Shown here: positions 1-9,200 of the stretch, piece after piece
Position numbering within the stretch: the stretch's first letter is position 1
Layout of the letters: each line of letters begins with the position of its first letter
Source of the DNA: a virus
Virus record (IMG/VR): IMGVR_UViG_3300022693_000699
Location: 1 to 23,078 of that record
Direction: 5' to 3' (one strand)
Length of the DNA stretch: 23,078 bases
Notes under the pieces: model-generated
Seen by the model: only the letters and a program-made list of their open reading frames with translations
The model's database searches: none
What the model was told of the DNA's origin: nothing
Program-made: the position numbers and the translations under genes

Positions 1-6
1 GGAGGC

Positions 7-1461
7 ATGAATTGGTTACTAACGATTGTTGTGGTAAGTGTCATGTATGATGTTCAGCCCCAGGTGGCAGAAGATTCATCTATTGAGCAGTGGATACCTC
101 ATGCGGGCAAACAGACGGAAATACTTAAACGCAGAGAGTTCGAGTGTCTATTTGGCGGATCACGTGGCGGCGGCAAAACAGATGCTGGATTAGTCTGGCT
201 GGTAGCACCGGAATATTACAAACATCCCAAGTACAAAGGCTTGGTGGTGCGGCGCAATGCAGATGACCTGTCTGACTGGATCGCCAGAGCCAGAGCCTTT
301 TATCATCCGTTAGGGGCTACATTTGCCGGTAAAACTCCGATCATTAAGCTGCCGGCGGGTGGATTCATCAAAACAGGTCATTTGAAGGATGAAAATGCCT
401 ACACCAAGTACCAGGGGCATGAGTACCAGAAGATTCTCATTGAAGAACTCACTCAAATACCCAGGGAAGAAGATTATTTGAAACTGATCTCATCATGCAG
501 ATCAACAGTCCCGGAGTTAAAGCCACAGATATTATCGACCACAAACCCTGGCGGTGCGGGTCATGTGTGGGTTAAGCAGCGGTTTGTGGATGTAGCCAAA
601 GATAAAACGCATTACGACAAGGTCTCCGGCAGATCAAGAATATTTATTCCAGCCCGGATCGAAGATAACCCAACCTTGATGGACAACGATCCCGGGTATG
701 TTAAATTCCTGGAGTCGCTGCCCAATGATTTAAGAAAAGCCTGGCGGGATGGTGATTGGGATATCTTTGCCGGACAGTATTTCAAGAAGCTGCGGAAGTC
801 CATTCACCTGTGCGAACCGTTTGTAATTCCCAGATCATGGACAAAGTTCAGATCGTTGGACTGGGGATACGGTCACAACACGGTCTGCTTGTGGTGGGCT
901 GTGGATCACAATTCACCCTCCAATGCGTATATATACCGCCGGTACATCCAGAATGAGACAGTTGTAAGCGAAATGGCGCAGAACATACTGGATATGACCC
1001 CGAAGAATGAACAGATACAGACGACAGCATCCGATCCGGCAATATGGGTGAAGAATCCCTACTCGGAAGCACCGACGGATAAAACGATGGCAGATGTGAT
1101 CAGGACGGTAGGATTACACATTGAAAAAGCCAATAACAACCGTATTAACGGCTGGCAAGCCTTGCGGGAACTGTTAGAGTGGAGCGATGAGAAGCCAAGC
1201 CCCAGGCTACATATATTTGAAACCTGCGAGGATGTGTTTGATGGGTTGAGCGTATTAGTCCACAATGAGAAAAAGCCGGAAGATGTTTTAAAGGTGGGCG
1301 GGGACGACATTGGTGATTGTGCAAGGTATGGGGCAATGCACCTGTATGCTGCATTAGCACCGGAGAAAGATAAGTCGAAGGAAGATAAATTTATAGAATC
1401 AATAGTAACAGATCAGATATTTGCCGGTGAACCGGATAACTCAACATGGGATAATGTCTAA
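7..1461 (+). CDS. terL: Terminase large subunit (DNA-packaging ATPase/nuclease)
   Basis: Packaging motor that translocates phage DNA through the portal and cuts it. An N-terminal ATPase is seen: Walker A GGSRGGGKT at residues 50-58, Walker B ILIEE at 143-147, and a coupling-type STTNPGG at 177-183. A C-terminal RuvC-like nuclease follows, with acidic residues at D285 (SLDWG), D343 (ASDPA) and D433/D434 (GGDD). The 484-residue length is normal for TerL. The start is uncertain. The frame is open to the window edge, GGAGG lies only one base before the ATG at 7, and the first 12 residues are oddly hydrophobic. ATG at 43 (MYDVQPQV) would give a more usual N-terminus but has no clear ribosome site. 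The stop overlaps the portal start (TAATG), so the two are probably translationally coupled. A small terminase subunit would be expected upstream, outside the window. Confidence 0.96.
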   Translation: MNWLLTIVVVSVMYDVQPQVAEDSSIEQWIPHAGKQTEILKRREFECLFGGSRGGGKTDAGLVWLVAPEYYKHPKYKGLVVRRNADDLSDWIARARAFYHPLGATFAGKTPIIKLPAGGFIKTGHLKDENAYTKYQGHEYQKILIEELTQIPREEDYLKLISSCRSTVPELKPQILSTTNPGGAGHVWVKQRFVDVAKDKTHYDKVSGRSRIFIPARIEDNPTLMDNDPGYVKFLESLPNDLRKAWRDGDWDIFAGQYFKKLRKSIHLCEPFVIPRSWTKFRSLDWGYGHNTVCLWWAVDHNSPSNAYIYRRYIQNETVVSEMAQNILDMTPKNEQIQTTASDPAIWVKNPYSEAPTDKTMADVIRTVGLHIEKANNNRINGWQALRELLEWSDEKPSPRLHIFETCEDVFDGLSVLVHNEKKPEDVLKVGGDDIGDCARYGAMHLYAALAPEKDKSKEDKFIESIVTDQIFAGEPDNSTWDNV

Positions 1462-3194
1462 TGAGATCAAATGTATCAACCACATTGGATTACGACGAAC
1501 ACACTCTGGAAGCCATAGCGGATAGTGCCGATCAGATTTCCCGGGTTAAGAAATGGTTTGAAGAATCGAAGAAAGCCAGGGAATCACAGTCAGAGCGGTG
1601 GCGAAAGAATGAAAAGCTGTATTACGGACAGCACTGGGTGGAGACGCAAAAGGATTCCAGGACAAAGCTGGTGTATAATTTCCCCTTGAGCGTTGTGGAA
1701 ACAACTATGCCGATCATTGCGGATCATTTACCTACGGTGGATATTATGCCGAAGGAACAGGACGACGTTATGTTTGCGGATATGGTACAATCACGGTTCG
1801 ATCAGCTTGCAGACCAGTCAGGCTTATATGACAAGATATTATTAACCGTTAAGGATTCGCTGATATATTCAAACGGATACCTGGAGGTATTGCCTGAATT
1901 GGACGAAAATGGCAGTCTGACCGGCATATCGGTCAATGTGCCTGACCCATATACGGTATTCCCCCATTATTTCGCTACAACGATGGAAAACGCCAATTAT
2001 ATCATCTTTGCAACACCCATGCACGTAAACGAGATTGAGCAGCAGTATGACGTGCAAGTCACACCGGAAGGCAATTTAGACGATTACCGATCTTTTCAAA
2101 CGGCGGTAGATGATGAGACCAGGGAAGGGGACGATATGGCACTGGTTATAGAGTGTTTTAGCTATGACCCGGACAGGGAGACGTATCCGAACGGACGGTT
2201 TACAGCGATTGCCCGAGAGCAGCTGCTGATCGATGAGCCATTAGAGTTGTCACGGATTCCTTATTTTATGGTGGGAAACTACAAGTCAGCCCATACCTGG
2301 TACGGTATTGGTGAGCCGGATTTAGTGCGAACACAGACCAAGACGTTAAACGAGGTTATGAGTTCTATTGCAGATAATATTCGGGAAGCAGGAAACCCCA
2401 TACGCAAAATGACTCCGAGATTTGTCGCAAAAAACCCATTAGGGATTAACCCTCATGCCGGGGGGAAGGTAGTGGTAGACGATCCAAAAGATTTAACGTG
2501 GGACGCTCCGCCATCCATACCGGGGTACGTCCAAAACTATATTCAACAGACCTCTGTAATGATGGATGCTGTTACCGGTGTCCATGACGTTACCCAGGGC
2601 AGACAGCCCACAGGCGTTACAGCTGCATCAGCGATTGCAGCATTGCAGGAAGCAGCCCAGACACGCATCCGGTATAAGATTACCAAAGAGATCAGTACGA
2701 TGATTAAAGATGTGGGGAATTATGTGGTTGATTTGATCCAGACGTATGACGATCAGATATTGTCGTTAAGAGAAAGATATTCCGGCGGAGACTTTGAGTT
2801 TAAAGAATTTAATCCCCAGGCGGTAGATGAAAAGACCGGAAAAACCTTTTCAGAAGGTCAGTTCGACATAACAGTGGCAACAGGTTTCAGGCAGCCATCC
2901 GGACGTTTAGCTGCGGAGGAAAGAGCGTTGAAACTCTATGAACTGGGTGTCTATGGTGTTGAGGATATTGTTATGGCACTAAATGAGCCGAATAAACAGG
3001 ATTTAATAGAAAGATTTTATAAGCGGCAGCAGGAAGCGCAGATGCAGCAGCAGGGCGGAGAACAGATACCGCCGGAAGTGATAGAGCAGTTTCAGCAGCT
3101 TGTGGAGATTGCGCAGCCGGGAACGCCGGAAGAAGAACAGTTAAGGGAAATGATGGAGCAGTATCCAGAACTACAGGAGATCATCCAGGCGTGA
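1461..3194 (+). CDS. Portal protein
   Basis: Forms the dodecameric channel at one capsid vertex to which terminase docks and on which the tail is built. The 577-residue protein starts with a charged helical segment ending KLYYGQHW (about residues 45-58). A wing/clip region follows, then the portal-like stretch with GVHDVTQGR and many small residues near 370-395 that precedes the long helices. The C-terminus (about 515-577) is rich in Gln and Glu and predicted helical or coiled coil, as in the barrel of P22-type portals. Position directly after TerL supports the call. The start ATG overlaps the terL stop, with GGGATAA a few bases upstream as a weak ribosome site. The family assignment as P22-like rather than another portal class is inference from length and layout. 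Confidence 0.9.
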   Translation: MRSNVSTTLDYDEHTLEAIADSADQISRVKKWFEESKKARESQSERWRKNEKLYYGQHWVETQKDSRTKLVYNFPLSVVETTMPIIADHLPTVDIMPKEQDDVMFADMVQSRFDQLADQSGLYDKILLTVKDSLIYSNGYLEVLPELDENGSLTGISVNVPDPYTVFPHYFATTMENANYIIFATPMHVNEIEQQYDVQVTPEGNLDDYRSFQTAVDDETREGDDMALVIECFSYDPDRETYPNGRFTAIAREQLLIDEPLELSRIPYFMVGNYKSAHTWYGIGEPDLVRTQTKTLNEVMSSIADNIREAGNPIRKMTPRFVAKNPLGINPHAGGKVVVDDPKDLTWDAPPSIPGYVQNYIQQTSVMMDAVTGVHDVTQGRQPTGVTAASAIAALQEAAQTRIRYKITKEISTMIKDVGNYVVDLIQTYDDQILSLRERYSGGDFEFKEFNPQAVDEKTGKTFSEGQFDITVATGFRQPSGRLAAEERALKLYELGVYGVEDIVMALNEPNKQDLIERFYKRQQEAQMQQQGGEQIPPEVIEQFQQLVEIAQPGTPEEEQLREMMEQYPELQEIIQA

Positions 3195-3242
3195 TTCAAC
3201 GAATTATTATCTACTTAAAAAAATTACATACAGTTAGATCAA

Positions 3243-3263
3243 TACCGGATGATTTTACCGGTA
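3243..3263 (+). other. Small stem-loop in the portal-scaffold gap
   Basis: TACCGG (3243-3248) pairs with CCGGTA (3258-3263) across a 9-base A/T-rich loop. It is not followed by a T run, so it is not a terminator. It may be part of the larger structured leader between portal and scaffold genes or may be chance. Confidence 0.35.
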
Positions 3264-3285
3264 AGATTCTAATAAACTGCCAATT

Positions 3286-3332
3286 AGGCTATGTTAATAA
3301 TATCGTGATATCGGAGAGTATTAAAATAGCCT
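3286..3332 (+). other. Long nested stem-loop in non-coding leader
   Basis: Three consecutive helices stack in one element. AGGCTAT (3286-3292) pairs with ATAGCCT (3326-3332). TTAATA (3294-3299) pairs with TATTAA (3319-3324). ATATC (3300-3304) pairs with GATAT (3307-3311). Only one G-A mismatch separates the first two helices, so the outer arm is 13 base pairs. No open frame with a ribosome site covers it. It lies about 60 bases before a terminator and could be a cis-acting leader, an RNA-processing site or a small phage RNA. I do not recognise a known RNA family. Confidence 0.55.
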
Positions 3333-3389
3333 GAATTAGACCCAGATTTGATTAAACCGACCTAAAACCCGGGGAAATCGGAAAAACCG

Positions 3390-3438
3390 AAGCCCTGGAC
3401 ACTCTTTTCAAAGCGAGAGGAGCGTTCAGGGCTTTTTT
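3390..3438 (+). terminator. Rho-independent terminator after portal gene
   Basis: AGCCCTG (3391-3397) pairs with CAGGGCT (3427-3433). The stem can be lengthened through a G-U pair to ACACTC/GAGCGT with one mismatch. The hairpin is followed at once by six T (3433-3438). A weak TCGG/CCGA hairpin (3378-3390) abuts it, and a second CCGA (3357-3360) could compete for the same TCGG. It separates the packaging genes from the capsid genes, so scaffold and capsid would need read-through or their own promoter. Confidence 0.8.
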
Positions 3439-3440
3439 AA

Positions 3441-3472
3441 TGTCAATAACCAGTGTCAATCACATGATTGAC
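3441..3472 (+). promoter_or_regulatory. GTCAAT direct and inverted repeats before scaffold gene
   Basis: TGTCAAT occurs twice in direct orientation (3441-3447 and 3454-3460). The second copy is half of an 8-bp inverted repeat, GTCAATCA (3455-3462) and TGATTGAC (3465-3472), with a 2-base centre. The palindrome sits just downstream of a terminator and ten bases before the scaffold ribosome site, a suitable place for an operator or a structured 5' end. No protein ligand is known. Confidence 0.4.
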
Positions 3473-3492
3473 CAACTGAAATGAGGACACAC

Positions 3493-4287
3493 ATGATAGC
3501 AGCAGAAAATGTATCATACGAAAGCGTAGAAGTCTCGGACTCTGACCTTGAGGGTATAGAGCAACCCAGTGAGCCATCTACTGAAAACAAACCGGTAGAA
3601 GCAAATACCGGTGACGAAAGCGATAACGACGATAACGACGCACCAGCAACGGTCATGGTTGGAGATCAGGAGTATACTGTTGATGAAATCAATGATGCTT
3701 TTGATTCCCATAAAAACAAGACTGACTGGAATAAAACCAATACGGAAAAGGCGCAAAAGATCGCAGACCAGCGCAAGAGTGTAGAGCCGATGGTTCAAAT
3801 GGTGAAGATGTTCAATAATAACAAGGATTTCACTGAATTATTGATGGATTCCATAGAAGATGAGTTAGGGGAGGAGGGGAAAAGCCTTTTCGAGAACGTA
3901 TTAAAGGCTGATCCCGGAGTAAACCCTTACAAGTCTCAGCTGGAAGAAGTACAGCATGATAGAGACATAATGCAGGCGGATGCAACTTTAAACAAAGCGA
4001 AGTCCGAACTGAAAAGCAAATTCAAGCTGAAAGATAATAAAGTGAACGATGTTGTTGATTTTGCAGTAAAAACTCACGAAGAAACCGGCAGGCTTATATC
4101 TTTAGAGGAAGCCTATAAGGTACTCGATTATGACACCTTAAAAGCAAAATCAGAGAAGAATAAACCTAAACCTCCGCAGCTGGCAAACAAAGATCGTGGT
4201 GCAGCCGCTATCCATACGTCCGATAAAAAGGCAGGGACGGCTAACTACGATGATGTTGATATAAGTGGATTCAACCTGTTTGGTTGA
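3493..4287 (+). CDS. Capsid scaffold protein
   Basis: Probably the internal scaffold that directs capsid assembly and is then lost. The 264-residue product is very charged. It has an acidic, Ser/Asp-rich N-terminus (to about residue 50), then VGDQEYTVDEI (near 57-67), a pattern typical of phage scaffolds. A predicted coiled coil follows at about 146-178, and there is a Lys-rich tail with a few aromatic residues at the end. Position directly before the major capsid gene is the strongest evidence. I chose ATG 3493 because TGAGGA (3482-3487) lies 5 bases upstream. An in-frame ATG at 3481 would overlap this ribosome site and adds only four residues. No protease motif was noticed, so a self-cleaving scaffold-protease is less likely. 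The gene follows a terminator and repeats that may control its expression. Confidence 0.75.
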   Translation: MIAAENVSYESVEVSDSDLEGIEQPSEPSTENKPVEANTGDESDNDDNDAPATVMVGDQEYTVDEINDAFDSHKNKTDWNKTNTEKAQKIADQRKSVEPMVQMVKMFNNNKDFTELLMDSIEDELGEEGKSLFENVLKADPGVNPYKSQLEEVQHDRDIMQADATLNKAKSELKSKFKLKDNKVNDVVDFAVKTHEETGRLISLEEAYKVLDYDTLKAKSEKNKPKPPQLANKDRGAAAIHTSDKKAGTANYDDVDISGFNLFG

Positions 4288-4316
4288 TGATTAATTAGAA
4301 GAAAGGAGTTTAAGCT

Positions 4317-5345
4317 ATGGCTTTAACTTATGATTCTTTAGAATCGTTGATCGCAAGGAAATATATGCCTATTCTTGCTGACAATATCTTTGTCAAGAGT
4401 CACCCTCTGACAGCAATTTTAAAGAAAAAATCAAAAACATTCAGCGGGCGTGAAATTGGGCTGCCCCTGGAAGTAACGGATGCAGACAGCACTAACAATG
4501 TTGTATGGGGATCGCCGGGTGCAGCATTAACCCCGACGGTATCAGACCCATTCACACTGGCATTGTATACCCCGCAGATGCTGACCGGAACTTTGAAGAT
4601 CAACAAAGAGGAGTTCCTCATAATGAATACACCGGAAGCGGTGAAAAACATTGTGTCCTCCAAAGTGAAGAACCTTCAAAAAACCCTGGAAAAGGCTTTT
4701 GCTGATGCCATGTGGACGACAACCACAAGCGCATGGAACGCATTAACGGTTCTATTGAACGACACCAACAGCACGGCAGTAGGCGGTATTACACCAACAG
4801 CTACCTTGAATACGTGGTGGAAAACATCGATGGTAGATGCAGAAACTATCCGGCAAACAACGGCGACTGCCGTAACGGAGAGTGATCTGTATGATGCAGA
4901 CTCCGGAACGTATATTCCCAGGATGTTAGCCCGGGGCGTTGCCAATGCCAAGAAGCAGACCGGCGAAACACCCGATTTGATTGTGGTAACTCAATACCTG
5001 TGGGACGTGATGGAGGATATTCTCGATCAGAAAAAAGCGGGTAATAAGTTCCATGATACAATGGGCGCAGCCGGGTTCAAAGCACTTGACTTCCGGGGCG
5101 TTGCTGTGATTGCTGAGGCAGATTTACCTTTATCAGGTAATAAGGCAAGTATGTACTTCATTAATTCGGATTATCTGTATATGTTCTTCAATTCCGGTGC
5201 GAAATTTACCGCCGGGAAATTCATTGAGAGCGATACGGCTAATACGCACTCCATGAAGGTTCATACCTACGGAAACCTGGTTACATCTAACAGAAACGCA
5301 CATTGTGTTATTGAAAATGTGTATTCTGACAGCAGTTACGTCTAA
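4317..5345 (+). CDS. Major capsid protein (HK97-fold type)
   Basis: Shell-forming protein of the head. The 342-residue product has the features of an HK97-fold coat: an N-terminal helical arm, then EIGLPLEV near residue 46 leading into strands. A long helix (NIVSSKVKNLQKTLEKAF, near 109-126) is the likely spine helix. A Gly/Thr-rich loop follows (about 143-165), and a helix-strand segment DLIVVTQYLWDVMEDI lies near 220-235. There is no N-terminal delta domain or cleavage site that I can recognise, consistent with a separate scaffold gene. A strong AAGGAG lies 8 bases before the ATG, fitting the high expression expected of a coat protein. The assignment rests on position after the scaffold, length and overall sequence character; the exact capsid family is not certain. 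Confidence 0.9.
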   Translation: MALTYDSLESLIARKYMPILADNIFVKSHPLTAILKKKSKTFSGREIGLPLEVTDADSTNNVVWGSPGAALTPTVSDPFTLALYTPQMLTGTLKINKEEFLIMNTPEAVKNIVSSKVKNLQKTLEKAFADAMWTTTTSAWNALTVLLNDTNSTAVGGITPTATLNTWWKTSMVDAETIRQTTATAVTESDLYDADSGTYIPRMLARGVANAKKQTGETPDLIVVTQYLWDVMEDILDQKKAGNKFHDTMGAAGFKALDFRGVAVIAEADLPLSGNKASMYFINSDYLYMFFNSGAKFTAGKFIESDTANTHSMKVHTYGNLVTSNRNAHCVIENVYSDSSYV

Positions 5346-5359
5346 ACCGTAAATAGAAT

Positions 5360-5402
5360 GTGAAGCTATCAGGGGGTGGATAACTATCCATCCCCACTTC
5401 AC
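5360..5402 (+). other. Two-tier hairpin ending at adaptor ribosome site
   Basis: Inner stem GGGGGTGGATA (5372-5382) with TATCCATCCCC (5385-5395) is 11 pairs including one G-T, around an AC loop. Outer stem GTGAAG (5360-5365) pairs with CTTCAC (5397-5402). It is followed by AAGGAG, not by T residues, so it is unlikely to be an intrinsic terminator. It begins 15 bases after the capsid stop and could protect the capsid mRNA 3' end, be an RNase site, or limit adaptor translation. Confidence 0.7.
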
Positions 5403-5414
5403 AAGGAGAATATT

Positions 5415-6260
5415 ATGACCACAGCCGAAGCCTTAACCATACTTGGACACCGCCTGGAAGACCCCACTGGCGATTTGTTTGACGATACCCTTAAATATCT
5501 AATGCTCAACCGGGGTCAGGACAAACTGATTCAATACTTAAATCCGCACTTGTTGCAAGAATTACAGTCAAGCACCACAGCGATCGCTTTAACGGAAGAT
5601 TCAGAACTTCCAGATGATTATAACGATTATTTTACTGCCAGTGATTTAGGCAGCACACCTTTTGGCGGATTGACCGGCATATTTGGTATCCGAGATGCTA
5701 CTACCGGAGATTTTTATACAAAAACATCCTTTGAAACAATGATGATGGCGATGGATGCAGTCCGGGCAATCATCAGCGATCGTGTTTCGTCTGCCTATCC
5801 GTCTATAAAATTTTATTTCTTAAAAAACCGGGTGTATTGCCACCCGGGGCTACATGATGTAAATGTGTACTATATCCGTCAGCCAGCAGAGTTTGGATCG
5901 ACCATAGATGTGCTTAATAACCTTATTGTTGGACAACGCTATAGCATCGTGGTCGTCGGGACTACAGATTTTACAGCACACGGAGCGAGTGCTAATACGG
6001 TTGGAGTGGAGTTTGTAGCAACCAATACAGGATTAGGGACAGGCACGGTAGATGTCGAATGTCCATTAGAACGAATATTCCACGATGCCTGGGTTGAACT
6101 GGCTGAGTACGAGTTATGGATGACAAATAGAGATTTTGACAAGTCGCAAGAAGCCTTATCCAGGGCAATGGCAATAATTAATCAGCATAACACGTCTATC
6201 CCGGCTCTGAATATACCGGATCAGGTGAATGATCCTTTTTATAATTCTCATCATATCTAA
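5415..6260 (+). CDS. Head-tail adaptor (connector) with inserted beta module
   Basis: Likely the ring protein that binds below the portal and joins head to tail. The helical N-terminus (MTTAEALTILGHRLEDP) and C-terminal helices (WVELAEYELWMTNRDFD, then an Ala-rich helix) resemble podovirus adaptor proteins. Between them, about residues 169-212, lies a Gly/Thr-rich beta segment (VVVGTTDFTAHGAS, then VGVEFVAT and GTGTV). This is a small module I know mainly from phage tail and fibre proteins. ATG 5415 is chosen because AAGGAG (5403-5408) is 6 bases upstream. A start at 5376 would lie inside the hairpin stem and lacks a ribosome site. The 281-residue length is longer than a minimal adaptor because of the insert. 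The call is based on position between capsid and nozzle and on the helical pattern. Confidence 0.7.
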   Translation: MTTAEALTILGHRLEDPTGDLFDDTLKYLMLNRGQDKLIQYLNPHLLQELQSSTTAIALTEDSELPDDYNDYFTASDLGSTPFGGLTGIFGIRDATTGDFYTKTSFETMMMAMDAVRAIISDRVSSAYPSIKFYFLKNRVYCHPGLHDVNVYYIRQPAEFGSTIDVLNNLIVGQRYSIVVVGTTDFTAHGASANTVGVEFVATNTGLGTGTVDVECPLERIFHDAWVELAEYELWMTNRDFDKSQEALSRAMAIINQHNTSIPALNIPDQVNDPFYNSHHI

Positions 6261-6263
6261 ATT

Positions 6264-9200
6264 ATGGCGAAACGTATAGATATACGAAGTTTTGAAGGTG
6301 TGATCACCAATGCCGATCAGGAAGATTTACGTCCGGAAGTTTTAACAGCCTTAAAAAATTTACGCCCGGTAAACGGTAAGCTGGTTAAAACATTCGGGGC
6401 AGGGGAGTTTACAGATATCCCTGCACCGGTGATTGATGTTATGTCTGCAAAACTCGGTGAAACGTATACGGTTCGCAATGTGTTTGTGTTTAATTCTGTC
6501 TATTTATCAACCACAGAAGCCCATCAGCACCGGTATATCGTTGTAGCAACCGACGACACCAGTAAGAATACACGGATTCTATGGTGGGACTATGATGTCC
6601 CCGCTGTATCCAACTGCTTGGTCTTTACCGATAATACGCTGTTCTTCTCTACCTCCGCAGCCCATAAAATTGATGAAGATGATTATGTAATGATCCAGGA
6701 TGTGAAAAATAACGATGGTGCAGCTATCACCGGCTGTGAGATTTTTGATCAGGCAGGAAGTCAGTCAGATGCCGATACAGTCTATATAAATTCACCTTCC
6801 GGGTTTGGCGGGACGTGGATGGACGATCGCGGTGAGTTAGATGTGGAAATCATATCAGCAAAGCCATCAATGGGCGGGAAGTTGTCTCGTCATTTGCAAT
6901 TTAACACTATAACGGTTGGATCAGACCAGATGACTAAAGTAGGGCATATAGCCATCGTGGAAGTGAATGGCGGATCAGCCGTCGTAACCCTTGCTGCAAT
7001 AGCAAAATTTACAGAAGGCTTTTATAGGCTGTACTATTCTACAGATGGTACGAATTTTACAGCCCTGGCAACATCGGAATGGAGCGGAATCATAAGCTCA
7101 GGCATTAATATTAATATCCACCAAATAAGAGCCTTTAATAATTCTTTTTATGTAGCGGTTGAGCATTATAAAGACCCAACAAATTATACAAGCATAGTGA
7201 AGGTAACGCCGACATGGAGCGCATCGGTTGTAACCTGGGCGGATACAAACCCTATACAACTCGCACAGCAATTATCAGCGTGTCAGATGGTGGATTATAC
7301 CCAGGGCGGAAGCAATTATTTGATGATTTTATTTAATGATGGTACTGCCGGGCATTTATACCGTCTCGACACCAGCGATACACCCACTAACTATACATCT
7401 GGTCTGCCGTCCTCTGATAAAGCACTGTATCTGTGTATGGGTCTTGATTCTCCCGGTAAGGAAAATTTCTTCATTTCGTGGGCTTGGGCAGGCACAGTAT
7501 ATATTTACTATTGTAGAATTACCCATCTTGGCAATACAAATCCCTGGACATTAATTAGTGACGGTATTATTGATAGTGCTGAAAATGTTATTGCTATGGA
7601 CGGATATAAGCACCAGGACGATAAAACGGCTATCGTATGTCTGGAAGATACCTCAGCAAATACCCATAAAGTATATACGATAAAAGATGATGGCGGCTTT
7701 GAATTGACATTATTAAATATCGCAATACCGACAGATTCGCAAACTGACGGCAAAGTAATAAGAATGTATGGGACTCATGCCACACCAGGCGGAAATGAAT
7801 ATCTCTATATCTCATACGATACATATAACGATGGCACGCAGCATGGAGGCACTGTATATATAATAGCCGAAAGCGGAACACACGCACAAGTAACCGAATG
7901 TGATGCCGGGGCGGATTTAAAGGGAAAATCTATAGTGTCGTTTGGAGATGTATCAACAGTCTTTAGTATGACCTATGCTAAAGCACACATGGTTTTATAC
8001 GGTGCGTTTGTACAGGGGACAGGAGTCACGGCAGAGGAAACAACTGTATTCCGCCATAGCGACGTGGGCTGGGCTACCGGAACATGGAGCGGAAACGGAT
8101 CGCTAAAGTACAACTGGCGGGATTTGTTGGGTTTCTTTGACATATCAGGAGATTTTAAACAGGAAAATAACCGTAATCCGATTGTTCCGATGGGCGATTC
8201 TATCCGGTTTCTTCCTGGTGTAATATCTGACGGTGACGAATTATGGGTCGGGCATATAGACCGCGAATTGCTGGGCGGGAATGTCACCTATGCTGACGAC
8301 TTTTATGGTCTTATTAATGCGATTACAAATCCGTTTAAAATTAACGGACACGATATATCCCTCACAGAGAATGAAGTGAGAGCAGAGGAAGGTGTCAAAT
8401 ATGCTGTAACAGCTATCTATGACGGAATCCAGGAGTCGCTAATTGATGATGATGATGTGCATAAACTGAATATATCAGCAAACATAAAAAAATCCATTGT
8501 TGATTTGACGATTAAGATTAATACAAACAATATTAACAAGAGGATTACCGGTATTAATGTATACAGATCGTCTATGCTGTCTACGCAAACATTCGGAAGT
8601 TTTTCCTTAATTCAGACAGTTAATCTATTGGATAGCTATACAGACTTAACACCTTTGAATGGGAATATTCATGCACTAAAGGACGACAAATTTTGGATTG
8701 TAGATAAAAATAATGCGTTAATAAAAAGTGGATTAATTGCTGGTAATTTAGCAAAAATAAAAATTACAGGAGCATATCATGGCGCACGTAAAAGGATAGA
8801 ATACGACGAGGCTAATGCTCATCCAATCATTAAGCCTGTCTGGTATGACTCCGGGGCGACTCTATCGTCCAATCCCAGCTCATCAACCTCAATAGATGTG
8901 TCAGATGGGACTAAATTCAGCACAGGGCAGCTTATCCATGTCACAGGGTCTGTTATGGTAAACGAGGCTTACGTTAATGGTTATTATTATAACACCAAAG
9001 ACGGCTCTTATGACGAGATAATGGAAATTACCTATATTGTTTCAAATACTCTGACAGTGGTAAGGGGTTATGAAGGATCAACAACATACACATCCTATTC
9101 TACCAGTGATTATATTTATATTTATAGCGGTATCTCATACATAAATATTTTAGGGACTTCAGGAGCGAATATATTTAATGCAGGCTGGGCGTTTGATCAT

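Noticed and set aside
5376-5414. Upstream ATG for the adaptor
   Set aside because: Lies within the hairpin stem with no ribosome site; ATG 5415 has AAGGAG at 6 bases.
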